This document shows, one piece after another, positions 1 through 7,603 of a stretch of DNA of 28,651 bases. Origin of the DNA: PALSA-1355 sp035496575 (lineage in GTDB: Bacteria > Planctomycetota > Planctomycetia > Pirellulales > PALSA-1355). The stretch spans positions 1-28,651 of the forward strand of contig DATJEN010000138.1 in the NCBI GenBank assembly GCA_035496575.1. The letters run 5' to 3'. The position numbers and the translations under genes were made by a program. The first letter of the stretch is position 1; the number at the start of each line of letters is the position of its first letter. Below the pieces are notes generated by a model that was not told the DNA's origin, ran no database searches, and worked only from the letters and a program-made list of their open reading frames with translations.

Positions 1-485
1 GCAAGGAAGGCTTACGATTCTCCGGCCCCGCAAAGGTGTATGACTCCGAGGAGGACATGCTGCATTCGTTTGAACGGAAAGAGATTCAGAAAGGTGACGT
101 CATCATTATTCGTTACGAAGGTCCCAAGGGCGGCCCTGGAATGCCTGAGATGTTAACGCCAACCTCCGCCATTTTCGGCGCCGGGCTCGGGAAAGACGTC
201 GCCCTCATTACCGACGGCCGGTTTTCAGGCGGATCGCATGGATTCATCGTGGGGCATGTCACGCCCGAAGCTCAGGAAGGCGGGCCGATCGCGCTGGTTG
301 AGAACGGAGACCGGATTACGCTCGACGCGGCGAAAAATCTGATCACGGTCGAAATCTCGGATGCCGAGCTCGCGGCGCGCCGCGCGCGGTGGAAAGCGCC
401 TCCTTATCCGGTCTCGCGCGGCACGCTCTACAAGTACATCAAGAACGTCAAAAGCGCCTCGGAAGGTTGCGTCACCGACGAGTAA
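1..485 (+). CDS. ilvD: Dihydroxy-acid dehydratase, C-terminal part (cut by window start)
   Basis: This is the last roughly 160 residues of IlvD, which dehydrates 2,3-dihydroxy acids to 2-oxo acids in valine, leucine and isoleucine synthesis in the cytoplasm. The frame is open from base 3 and the gene begins outside the window; the first ATG inside (base 36) is an internal Met. Family motifs are clear: GLRFSGPAKVYDSEEDM, then GPKGGPGMPEML, then the GRFSGGSHGFIVGHVTPEA stretch followed by GGPIALVENGD. These belong to the C-terminal domain of the IlvD/Edd family. The final part (AARRARWKAPP) is typical of IlvD rather than phosphogluconate dehydratase. It converges on the next gene with 16 bases between stop codons. 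The iron-sulfur cysteines lie in the missing part. Confidence 0.95.
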   Translation, partial: KEGLRFSGPAKVYDSEEDMLHSFERKEIQKGDVIIIRYEGPKGGPGMPEMLTPTSAIFGAGLGKDVALITDGRFSGGSHGFIVGHVTPEAQEGGPIALVENGDRITLDAAKNLITVEISDAELAARRARWKAPPYPVSRGTLYKYIKNVKSASEGCVTDE

Positions 486-501
486 CCGGCCGTAAAAGGG
501 A

Positions 502-1194
502 TTACGCGGCCGAGTTCTTTCCCCCGCGCGCGCGTCGCACTTTGTAGACGATCGCGTTGCGTTCTTTGCCCACTTGCGCGACGGCACGCATCTCGCGCAA
601 GCAATACGCGATTCGCTGCGCTTCATTGCGGCGGATGCCCGCCAGCTCGGCCAGGTGGCCGGTGTGAAACTTCTCCGGCAGTGTGGCCGGCACGAGCTTC
701 ACCAGGTCTGCCGCGCGACGCAGTTGCACGCTCGATCCCAAGGCGACGAGCTTTTGATCGGCGACCACCTGGTCCTCGCGCCGCCAGCGCCGCCGCCGCC
801 CGTGGCCGGGATAGCGCCATTCTTCGATGTCGACCAGCACGATCTCCAGCGCCAGTCGTGGGTGAGGAAACGCGCGGGTGAAATACACGAGCTCTTCAAA
901 GATGTCGAGCAACCGTCCGCGCTTGGGACTGGCGCGGCGCGACACCACCTCGCCATCCGGCGCAGCCTGCTTGATAATCAACTTGTGCGCGACGATCGGT
1001 TTGACGACCAGCACGCGGTGCGTCTCCACCAGGTGGCGAATCTTGTCGCGAATCGCCGCCAACGAGCCGTGCTGAATCTCGATCAGCCGCCCATCGCGCA
1101 CGGCATCGATACGGTACCGCCCGATCGAAACTTCGACCTGGGCGCGCTCTCCGGCATAATGCCGCTTGAGCTCCCGATGTAGCGAGGTCTCCAT
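502..1194 (-). CDS. Hypothetical protein with PD-(D/E)XK nuclease-like N-terminus and winged-helix-like C-terminus
   Basis: I do not recognise a named family for this 230-residue protein. The N-terminal part has the layout of a PD-(D/E)XK nuclease core: a helix with Glu8 (LHRELKRHY), a strand ending in Asp30 (GRYRIDAV), a turn, then E39-I-Q41 (RLIEIQ). The usual lysine of E-x-K is Gln, a change seen in some members of the superfamily. A basic stretch (GHGRRRRWRR) lies near residues 130-140. The end (HLAELAGIRRNEAQRIAYCLREM, then a beta-like VGKERNAIVYKVRR) looks like a winged helix. The ATG at 1194 lies 27 bases after the pyrE stop, in the same direction, so the two are probably co-transcribed. 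The nuclease reading is inferred from the motif layout only; it could instead be an inactive DNA-binding protein. Confidence 0.7.
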   Translation of the reverse strand: METSLHRELKRHYAGERAQVEVSIGRYRIDAVRDGRLIEIQHGSLAAIRDKIRHLVETHRVLVVKPIVAHKLIIKQAAPDGEVVSRRASPKRGRLLDIFEELVYFTRAFPHPRLALEIVLVDIEEWRYPGHGRRRRWRREDQVVADQKLVALGSSVQLRRAADLVKLVPATLPEKFHTGHLAELAGIRRNEAQRIAYCLREMRAVAQVGKERNAIVYKVRRARGGKNSAA

Positions 1195-1221
1195 ACCTCG
1201 TGACTTCCTTGTTGACGTGCG

Positions 1222-1773
1222 TCAGGTCCCGGGCTCGATGCCCAAATCGCGAATGGTGAGCAAGCTGGCGAACTCATATCCCTTGGCGCGGAAGGCTTCC
1301 GCCCCGCCGGAAAGCCGGTCGATGATGGCGATGACGCGTTTGATTTTCAGCCCGAAGGCTTCCGCGCGTTCGATGGCCGCGAGCGACGATCCGCCGGTCG
1401 TCACGACGTCTTCCACGATCACGAGCTCGTCGCCCGGCTGCACGGGGCCTTCGATGTAGCGGTCCGTGCCGTGCCCCTTGGATTCTTTACGAACCAGCAC
1501 GCCCTTGAGCGCCAGGCCGCGCATGCCGGCCACCGTGATCACGGCAGCCGTGATCGGGTCGGCCCCGATGGCCATTCCGCCCACGGCTGTGGGCAGCGGC
1601 TCGCCCAGCAGGTCCAAAATGCCTTCAGCGATCAACTTCGCGCCAACCGAGTCGAGCGTGATTTGCTTGCCATCGAGGTAAAAATTGGCCGTCTTGCCGG
1701 ACGCCAACGTGAAGGTGCCAAATTTCAGGGCCTTGTCGCGGACGAGTTGTATCAGCGCTTGTTTGTCGTACAC
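1222..1773 (-). CDS. pyrE: Orotate phosphoribosyltransferase
   Basis: PyrE makes orotidine 5'-phosphate from orotate and PRPP in pyrimidine synthesis. The 183-residue length is usual for the bacterial enzyme. The PRPP-binding loop is plain at residues 118-130 (VIVEDVVTTGGSS, acidic pair Glu121-Asp122). The mobile catalytic loop is at about 95-109 (RKESKGHGTDRYIEG). The N-terminal GTFTLASGKTANFYLDG strand pair is the usual orotate-side segment. The start is GTG at 1773, with a weak GAGG about 10 bases upstream. A promoter-like sequence lies in the gap before it (1824-1852). The LysM/YkuD gene ends 107 bases upstream and the nuclease-like hypothetical follows 27 bases downstream. Confidence 0.93.
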   Translation of the reverse strand: MYDKQALIQLVRDKALKFGTFTLASGKTANFYLDGKQITLDSVGAKLIAEGILDLLGEPLPTAVGGMAIGADPITAAVITVAGMRGLALKGVLVRKESKGHGTDRYIEGPVQPGDELVIVEDVVTTGGSSLAAIERAEAFGLKIKRVIAIIDRLSGGAEAFRAKGYEFASLLTIRDLGIEPGT

Positions 1774-1823
1774 AGATCGAATGCCTCGAGACGGGTGCGG
1801 CGGAGTCCAGGTCGAATCCGCCC

Positions 1824-1852
1824 ATGCTATCGCATCCGCGCCAGGCTCTGAA
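1824..1852 (-). promoter_or_regulatory. Putative sigma70-type promoter of pyrE
   Basis: Read on the minus strand, TTCAGA (1847-1852) and TAGCAT (1824-1829) are separated by 17 bases. Each matches the consensus hexamer at four of six positions. Transcription would start near 1817, giving a leader of about 44 bases before the GTG of pyrE. It lies in the only gap between pyrE and the gene upstream. Confidence 0.4.
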
Positions 1853-1880
1853 GTGGCCGGCTCGATCCATCGCGCCCCGC

Positions 1881-3200
1881 TCAGCGGCGAATCGTGACCT
1901 TCGAGCCCACGCCCAGGATGTCGTAGACATCTTCCACGTCCCGCGGGCTCAGGCTGATCGAGCCGGGCAAATCCGTGCGGCCGATGTTTTCCGGACGGTT
2001 CGTGCCATGAATCCCCATCTCTGGTCCAAGCCCGATCCAGCGCTCCCCGAGCGGGTTGCTAGGATCGTCGGCGGCGATGGCACGGTCTCGGCCATGATAG
2101 ACCGGATTGATGACTTTGTCGGAAACCGCAAACACGCCTTCGCGCGCGGGATGCTCTCCGCCCAATCCAATGGCAAACCGTCCGGCGTACGATCCGTCGG
2201 CGAGCATGAGCGTGAGCTGCCGCTTTTCGAGACTGATCACGGCATTGATGGGGCCGCGAACCATTTTCAGGCGCTCGCCGGGCCGCAGGCTTTGTGGATC
2301 ATCAATCCCGTTGATCTTGGCGAGCAACCGCCAAGGGACGTTGTATCGCTCGGCGATATCTTCCAGCCGCTCGCCCGCTTGGATTTCGTAGGGCGGTTCG
2401 AGCAGATGCTGCGTCGAGTACACGACGGTGCCCGCCACTTGATCGAGCAACTGGTTGAGCTGCTGCTGCTCGCCCGGGCTGAGCTGCGGTTGATCGTAGC
2501 AGGTCGATAGTTGACGTAGCGCCGAGGCAAGCTGGCCCGCTTCCAGGTCACGCCGGGCGGCTTCCATCACCGCGGCGAAACCAGATCCGCCGGCCGGCTG
2601 TGTTGCCACGCCTTGTGCCGCGGGCGTGTTGTAGCGATCTCCGAGAGCGCCAGGCGAAACGGGCAAGCCCGCGGCAGGTGGCGCGTACTCTTGGCCGGCC
2701 ACGGGAGCTTGTGGCGGCGGGGCGTCGAAACCGGGAGCGCTGGCAGGGGGCGGCGCGCCTTGCTGGCCGGCCGTTGGGTCCGCCGGTGGCGCATTGGCAA
2801 ACGGATTGCCAGGGCTAGGCAGCGGCGGCATTTGTTCGACCCCTTGCGGCGGGCCAGCCACTTGCGGCGCCGCGCCCGCGCCAAATGGCGGCGCGCTCGA
2901 GGCCGGGGCGCCGGCAGGCGATTGTGGGAAGTAGGGGGGCGCGCCGCCTGCGTTTGCTGCGACGGGGGCGCCGCGCGGCGGACCAAACGGTGGCGCAACC
3001 CCTGTGCCCGGGGCGGGAGTCCACGGCGTGCCACCTGTGCCGGGCGCGCCAGGCTCGCCGAGTTGCACTTTGGGCGCATCCCAGCCGGAGGCCACGCCGG
3101 CCGGAGGCACGGCCTCGCCGCCGCTGTTGATGCGCACGTAGACCCCATAGCCAATGCCGGCCAGGACGGCCACCGTCAACAGCGGCTTGAGCGAGTTCAC
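1881..3200 (-). CDS. Membrane-anchored LysM protein with degenerate L,D-transpeptidase (YkuD) domain
   Basis: This is a 439-residue envelope protein. From the GTG start it has a membrane anchor (about residues 4-22, LLTVAVLAGIGYGVYV), a long Pro/Ala/Gly-rich linker (about 30-205), a short helical segment, a LysM domain (about 272-313: YEIQAGERLEDIAERYNVPW) and a YkuD fold (about 317-439). YkuD enzymes cross-link peptidoglycan through a cysteine in S-H-G-C-x-R. Here IHGTNRPENIG is kept (His398), but the signature reads L-P-G-S-I-S: Ser414 replaces the Cys, Ser416 the Arg, and Pro the His. It is therefore probably not a normal L,D-transpeptidase and may be a LysM-anchored structural or binding protein. 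The GTG at 3200 is preferred to the upstream ATG at 3251 because a strong AGGGAGGA lies 6 bases before it and the anchor begins there. Confidence 0.85.
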   Translation of the reverse strand: MNSLKPLLTVAVLAGIGYGVYVRINSGGEAVPPAGVASGWDAPKVQLGEPGAPGTGGTPWTPAPGTGVAPPFGPPRGAPVAANAGGAPPYFPQSPAGAPASSAPPFGAGAAPQVAGPPQGVEQMPPLPSPGNPFANAPPADPTAGQQGAPPPASAPGFDAPPPQAPVAGQEYAPPAAGLPVSPGALGDRYNTPAAQGVATQPAGGSGFAAVMEAARRDLEAGQLASALRQLSTCYDQPQLSPGEQQQLNQLLDQVAGTVVYSTQHLLEPPYEIQAGERLEDIAERYNVPWRLLAKINGIDDPQSLRPGERLKMVRGPINAVISLEKRQLTLMLADGSYAGRFAIGLGGEHPAREGVFAVSDKVINPVYHGRDRAIAADDPSNPLGERWIGLGPEMGIHGTNRPENIGRTDLPGSISLSPRDVEDVYDILGVGSKVTIRR

Positions 3201-3206
3201 AAATCG

Positions 3207-3214
3207 TCCTCCCT
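3207..3214 (-). promoter_or_regulatory. Ribosome-binding site deciding the GTG start of the LysM/YkuD gene
   Basis: On the minus strand this reads AGGGAGGA, six bases before the GTG at 3200. It is one of the strongest Shine-Dalgarno sequences in the window. It would lie inside the coding region if the ATG at 3251 were the start. Confidence 0.65.
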
Positions 3215-3433
3215 GACGATTACCGGCCACGCTCACGCGGTTGCACCGCAAGCGACGTGATGGATCAAGCTTCGCGCGCGGGACGAATCCTCTCGAGCCC
3301 AGCGCGCAGCGGCCGGTAAGAACCGATTTTTCCGGGGCGGATGATACGCGAATGCAACCGCGGACACCAGATCAGCAAAATGCGCCGGCTGGGCCGCTCG
3401 TGTGAAACTGGAGATTCCAGACGCTGCTAGCAC

Positions 3434-4798
3434 TCACTCCGAGCCGCTGGGTGGCTTTTTCGCCTCGCGCAGGCGAGAGCGAATTTTGGCCAGCCGCAGG
3501 ATCAGCTCGCTTTCGAACCCACGATCCACCGGCCGGTAATACTCGCGTTCGACGCCCAGGTAGTCCTGTGACGCAATGGCGTCGGGACTGTTGTGCGAGT
3601 ACTCGTAGCCTTGGCCATGGCCCAGCCGGGCGGCGGAGCGATAGTGGCTGTCGCGCAGCATTCTCGGGACGGGAAGCAAGCGGCCCTCGCGGATGTCGTG
3701 TTGAGCTTCGACCAGGGCCACCATCGAGGCATTCGATTTTGGCGCGCACGCCATATAGGTCACCGCCTGCGCCAAATTCAGTTGGCACTCCGGCAAGCCC
3801 ACGAATTCACAGGCCTGCATCGTGGCCATGGCCAGGGGCAGCGCCTGGGGATCGCAGTTGCCGATGTCCTCGCTGGCGAAGATGACAACCCGGCGCGCGA
3901 GAAAGCGTACGTCTTCGCCGGCTTCCAGCATGCGCGCCAGCCAGTAAATGGCGGCATCGGGGTCGCTGCCGCGCATGCTTTTGATCAGCGCGCTAATGGC
4001 ATCGTAGTGCGCATCGCCCGTGCGGTCGTACTCGACCGCCTTGCGCTGCACGGATTCTTCGGCCAGGGCGCGCGTGAATTCGACGGGCCGCTCGTCGCTG
4101 GAGAGCACGCCGATTTCGAGCGCGCTGAGCGCCCGCCGCGCATCGCCGTCGCTGACCTCAGCCAGGAACTCGAGCGCGTCCGGGTGCATGTGGACGTCGT
4201 GCTGGCCCAGCCCTCGCTCAGGATCCTTGAGCGCTCGTTCGACGAGCGCCTTGATGTCGGCCACGTCAAGCGGTTTGAATTCGAAGATCCGACTGCGACT
4301 CACCAGCGCGCTATTGATCGCGAAGAACGGGTTTTGCGTGGTCGCGCCTACCAGCACCACGACGCCGTCTTCCACGTCGGGCAGCAGCACGTCCTGCTGG
4401 GCCTTGTTGAATCGATGAATCTCGTCGACGAAGAGCAGCGTTTTCTCGGCGGCGGCCGCCAGCCGGTCGCGTGCTGCATCGAGCACTTCGCGCACTTCCT
4501 TGACGCCGCTCGCGACCGCGCTCAACTGCACGAACTTGCTGCGGCTGGCCTGCGCGAGCAAATGCGCCAGCGTCGTTTTGCCGGTGCCGGGTGGACCGTA
4601 GAAAATGACCGAGCCCAGCCGGTCGGCCGCCAACAAGCGACGCAGCAGCTTGCCCTCACCCAAAAAATGCTGCTGGCCCACGAACTCGTCGAGCGTGCGC
4701 GGGCGCATGCGCGCGGCCAACGGCAGGGCGGCTTGCCGGTTTTCGGCCTCGGCAGCTTGAAACAACGAGGGAGCGGGATTTTTCTCGCGGGCACGCAC
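3434..4798 (-). CDS. rarA: Replication-associated recombination ATPase RarA/MgsA
   Basis: RarA is a clamp-loader-like AAA+ ATPase that acts at stalled replication forks. The 454-residue length is normal. Motifs in order: LPLAARMRPRTLDEFVGQ (about 25-42), Walker A GPPGTGKTT (68-76), Walker B LLFVDEIHRFNKAQQD, sensor 1 GATTQNPFF, an arginine-finger region (SALVSRSRIFEF), and the C-terminal tetramerisation part with RGSDPDAAIYWLARMLEAGED and ASEDIGNCDP, which are diagnostic of the family. The start is GTG at 4798. No Shine-Dalgarno is seen; instead TAGAAT (4805-4810) lies six bases before the GTG, so the mRNA may be leaderless. The radical SAM gene lies 147 bases upstream in the same direction. 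Confidence 0.95.
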   Translation of the reverse strand: MRAREKNPAPSLFQAAEAENRQAALPLAARMRPRTLDEFVGQQHFLGEGKLLRRLLAADRLGSVIFYGPPGTGKTTLAHLLAQASRSKFVQLSAVASGVKEVREVLDAARDRLAAAAEKTLLFVDEIHRFNKAQQDVLLPDVEDGVVVLVGATTQNPFFAINSALVSRSRIFEFKPLDVADIKALVERALKDPERGLGQHDVHMHPDALEFLAEVSDGDARRALSALEIGVLSSDERPVEFTRALAEESVQRKAVEYDRTGDAHYDAISALIKSMRGSDPDAAIYWLARMLEAGEDVRFLARRVVIFASEDIGNCDPQALPLAMATMQACEFVGLPECQLNLAQAVTYMACAPKSNASMVALVEAQHDIREGRLLPVPRMLRDSHYRSAARLGHGQGYEYSHNSPDAIASQDYLGVEREYYRPVDRGFESELILRLAKIRSRLREAKKPPSGSE

Positions 4799-4895
4799 AA
4801 GCTTATTCTAGGTGGGCGCCGCGACCGAGGGGAGCATCGCGTTGGTATTCGCGGGCGCAACCGGTGGCACGGGACTCGGTCAGCTTCTTTGGTAC

Positions 4896-4912
4896 CACTG
4901 GCTTTGCCAGTG
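4896..4912. repeat. Short perfect hairpin between the radical SAM gene and rarA
   Basis: CACTGGC, loop TTT, GCCAGTG: a perfect 7-bp stem in the 147-base gap. No T-run follows on either strand, so it is a poor intrinsic terminator. It could be a dispersed REP-type palindrome. Confidence 0.4.
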
Positions 4913-4945
4913 CCTAAAACTCGCGGACTGGAAACACGGACGGCT

Positions 4946-6028
4946 TCAGAACAGCCGCATCTGACCGCTGGCCGGCTGAGGCGGGCTGAACTTCGTCGTG
5001 TCCAGCGGCACGAGTGGCTGATCGAGGCCCGCTTTTTTTCGAAACACTTGAAACGTGTTGCGGATTCCTTCGGCATAGTGACCTTCGCCGCGCATCCGCG
5101 TTTTCCATTCGTAATTGTTCATGCGGCCTCCGCGCGTGGAGCGAATCAGGCCCAAAATGCGATCCGCCTTCTCCGGGTATTCGCTCTGCACCCAGCTCTC
5201 GAAAATGGGCCGCACCGCAAACGGCAGCCGCAACAGCACGTAACCGGCCGTAGCGGCGCCGGCTTGCTTCGCCGCCGCCAGGATCGCGGGGATCTCCTGG
5301 TCGTTCAGGCCCGGGATGATGGGCGCCGTCATGACCCCGACGGGCACGCCGGCCGCGGAGAGCTCGCGGATGGCGCGCAGGCGGGCGGCCGGAGTCGCAG
5401 TGCGCGGTTCAAGCTTGCGCGCGAGCGTCGCGTCTAAGGTCGTGATGCTGATGTACACGTGCACCAGGCTCTCGCGCGCCAGTGGCGCCAGCAGGTCGAG
5501 ATCGCGCAGCACGAGCACGTTTTTGGTAATCATTCCGACGGCTTGCCGGGCCTCGAGCATGACTTCCAGGCAACCGCGCGTGAGGCGGAACTCGCGCTCG
5601 GCCGGCTGATAACAATCGGTCACGCCGGAAAGGGTCAGGGCGTCGCCGCGCCAACTTTTTTCAGCCAACTCCTGCCGTAGCCGCGCCGGAGCGTCGTACT
5701 TGACCAGGATCTTGGTCTCGAAATCGAGCCCGGCGTTCATGCCCAGAGTTTCGTGCCCGGGACGCGCGTAGCAGTAGGCGCAGCCATGCTCGCAGCCACG
5801 ATAAGGATTGATGCTGTAGCGAAACGGCACGTCTGGGCTGTCGTTTTCGGTGATGAGCCGTCGCGTCTCGTTCGGGAAAAAGTTGGTTGCGACGCGGCGC
5901 TCGCTGGCCACTTCTTCAGAGTTTTCTAGCTGCTCCCAATCGTGCTCGACGCGCACAACTTCGAAGCGATTCGGCGGATTGACCGTCGCGCCGCGCGCCA
6001 CTGCTTTGGGTGCCGCGAAGGGGTCCAT
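4946..6028 (-). CDS. PA0069-family radical SAM protein (SplB-like)
   Basis: This is a 360-residue radical SAM enzyme. The iron-sulfur cluster motif is C79-E-H-G-C83-A-Y-C86 (CX3CX2C), preceded by RYSINPYRGC. This form is typical of the PA0069 family, often labelled DNA repair photolyase or SplB-like. Further family segments are GLDFETKILVKYDAP, LSGVTDCYQPAE, the ITKNVLVLRDLDLL strand and APIIPGLNDQEIP. The substrate of the family is not established, so the repair label is a loose guess. The start ATG at 6028 opens MDPFAAPKAVARG. It diverges from the antiporter gene across a 221-base gap that contains an 18-bp palindrome. rarA follows downstream. Confidence 0.85.
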   Translation of the reverse strand: MDPFAAPKAVARGATVNPPNRFEVVRVEHDWEQLENSEEVASERRVATNFFPNETRRLITENDSPDVPFRYSINPYRGCEHGCAYCYARPGHETLGMNAGLDFETKILVKYDAPARLRQELAEKSWRGDALTLSGVTDCYQPAEREFRLTRGCLEVMLEARQAVGMITKNVLVLRDLDLLAPLARESLVHVYISITTLDATLARKLEPRTATPAARLRAIRELSAAGVPVGVMTAPIIPGLNDQEIPAILAAAKQAGAATAGYVLLRLPFAVRPIFESWVQSEYPEKADRILGLIRSTRGGRMNNYEWKTRMRGEGHYAEGIRNTFQVFRKKAGLDQPLVPLDTTKFSPPQPASGQMRLF

Positions 6029-6066
6029 GACCGTTCGAGTGCCTGCAAGAGCCGGTTCTAACCTGA

Positions 6067-6084
6067 AGTGTTCAATTGTACACT
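6067..6084. promoter_or_regulatory. 18-bp near-perfect palindrome, operator-like
   Basis: AGTGTTCAATTGTACACT pairs with its own complement at all but one symmetric position pair and is centred on CAATTG. It lies in the divergent gap between the radical SAM gene (start 6028) and the antiporter gene (start 6250). On the minus strand it includes TACAAT (6075-6080), a fair -10 hexamer about 47 bases before the radical SAM start. A bound repressor would block that promoter. Confidence 0.4.
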
Positions 6085-6249
6085 AAGTGGCTCCGACTCG
6101 CCAGGGCGATTTACCGCGGCCCGTAAGTCACCTGGTCGCCAGATCGCGACGCGCCCGGTAGACTGTCCACCTTTTGCGGGTCTTGCGTTGCGCCGCCAAA
6201 GCGCCCGCGGCCTGTCACCTAGCAGCTTGACATTCTAGAAACCCAAACG

Positions 6250-7413
6250 ATGTTCGCTCGCCTGGCGCGACAACTCGATCTGCGGCCCCTGGACCTGCTG
6301 CTCATCGCACTTCCCGTCGCGGTTGGGCTGCGCTATGCCGACGGTGGGCCGCTGGCCATCTTCGTGGCCTCCGGCGTGGCGATCGTTCCCTTGGCAGGCA
6401 TGATGGGGCGCGCGACCGAGCGGCTGGCCGAGGCGCTCGGCGACCAGGTCGGCGGGCTGCTGAATGCCACGTTCGGCAACGCCGCCGAGTTGATTATCGC
6501 GCTGGTCGCGCTGGCCAAGGGCCCGCCTATGTACCCGCTTGTGAAAGCTTCGATCACAGGCTCGATCATCGGCAACGTTCTGCTCGTCCTGGGGCTGTCG
6601 TTCATGCTCGGTGGAATGCGATACCGCTACCAGCATTTCAATACCGTGGCGGCCGGCATGGGCGCCACCCTGCTTACGCTGGCCACGGTGGGCTTGATGG
6701 TGCCCACGCTGTACTACCACGTCTTCGCCGCGACGCCCCGGCCCGACCCGGCCCAGTTGGCGACCATCGAGTCGCTCAGCGAAGAGATTGCCGTCGTGTT
6801 GGCGATCGTCTACGTGTTGAGCCTGGTGTTCACGCTCGGCACGCATCGCTCGATGTTCCACGAGAATGCCCCCTTGCTGACCGAGCGCGATGCACCCGTG
6901 GACCTGCGCGAGAGCAGCGTTGGTTGGGGATTTGCCGTGGGCCAGCTATCGCTCGCCACGATTGGCATCGCGGCTATGAGCGAGATCCTGGTCGGATCGG
7001 TCGAGCCGGCTGCGCATGAGCTGGGCATGAGCACGGTCTTCGTGGGCGTGATCGTGGTGGCGATCGTGGGCAATGCCGCCGAACACTCGACGGCGGTGAC
7101 GGTCGCGCTCAAGAACCAGATGGACCTGTCGGTCAACATCGCGGTGGGGAGCGGCATTCAGATCGCGCTCTTGGTAGCGCCTCTGCTGGTTTTCGCGAGT
7201 TTGCTGATGGGGCACGAGCGGCCACTCGATCTGCACTTCACGCTCATGGAGATCGTGGCGGTTGGGATTTCGATCCTCGTCTTGGCGCTCGTCGCGCAGG
7301 ATGGACAGTCGCACTGGCTGGAAGGCGTCATGTTGTTGGCCGTATATATCATCCTAGCGCTTGCCTTTTATCATCTGGGCGACGTGGCCCCGGCCGGCGC
7401 CATAGCGGGCTGA
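6250..7413 (+). CDS. cax: Calcium/proton antiporter (CaCA superfamily, CAX type)
   Basis: This is a 387-residue inner-membrane cation exchanger that should export Ca2+ in exchange for protons. The two CAX signature repeats are present: GNAAELIIALVAL (residues 76-88) in the first half, and GNAAEHSTAVTVALKN (from about 274) in the second. Their Glu residues bind the ion. About eleven hydrophobic segments can be traced, with an acidic/charged loop near 200-220 (HENAPLLTERDAPVDLRE) splitting the halves, as in CAX/VCX1 proteins. The ATG at 6250 has no Shine-Dalgarno. TAGAAA (6236-6241) lies eight bases before it and CTGTCA lies 18 bases further up, so the transcript could be almost leaderless. The chaA label would also be reasonable. 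Confidence 0.9.
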   Translation: MFARLARQLDLRPLDLLLIALPVAVGLRYADGGPLAIFVASGVAIVPLAGMMGRATERLAEALGDQVGGLLNATFGNAAELIIALVALAKGPPMYPLVKASITGSIIGNVLLVLGLSFMLGGMRYRYQHFNTVAAGMGATLLTLATVGLMVPTLYYHVFAATPRPDPAQLATIESLSEEIAVVLAIVYVLSLVFTLGTHRSMFHENAPLLTERDAPVDLRESSVGWGFAVGQLSLATIGIAAMSEILVGSVEPAAHELGMSTVFVGVIVVAIVGNAAEHSTAVTVALKNQMDLSVNIAVGSGIQIALLVAPLLVFASLLMGHERPLDLHFTLMEIVAVGISILVLALVAQDGQSHWLEGVMLLAVYIILALAFYHLGDVAPAGAIAG

Positions 7414-7603
7414 CCACGCATCGCGCTTCCGGCACAATCGCGCCCGTCGCTCGCGCGTGTCTTCGCGCCGCCGCCATTGACGTCCAACTCGGTCATGCTG
7501 GGGACGGCCGAGCTGGACCTCTTCAAGCTTGAATCGAGCGGCTACCGAAGAACAAGCAGGCGACGAGCCGTGGGGTGCTCGAGCCCGTTTCGTTAGAATC
7601 CAC

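Noticed and set aside
2600..3150. Pro/Ala/Gly-rich stretch of the LysM/YkuD gene as a separate repeat locus
   Set aside because: It is an in-frame linker with irregular PPxxP/GAP units and no fixed repeat period at the DNA level.
3593..5437. 614-codon open frame on the + strand across rarA and the radical SAM gene
   Set aside because: It is antisense to two clear genes in GC-rich DNA and its translation has no recognisable domain. It is a shadow of the third-position GC bias.
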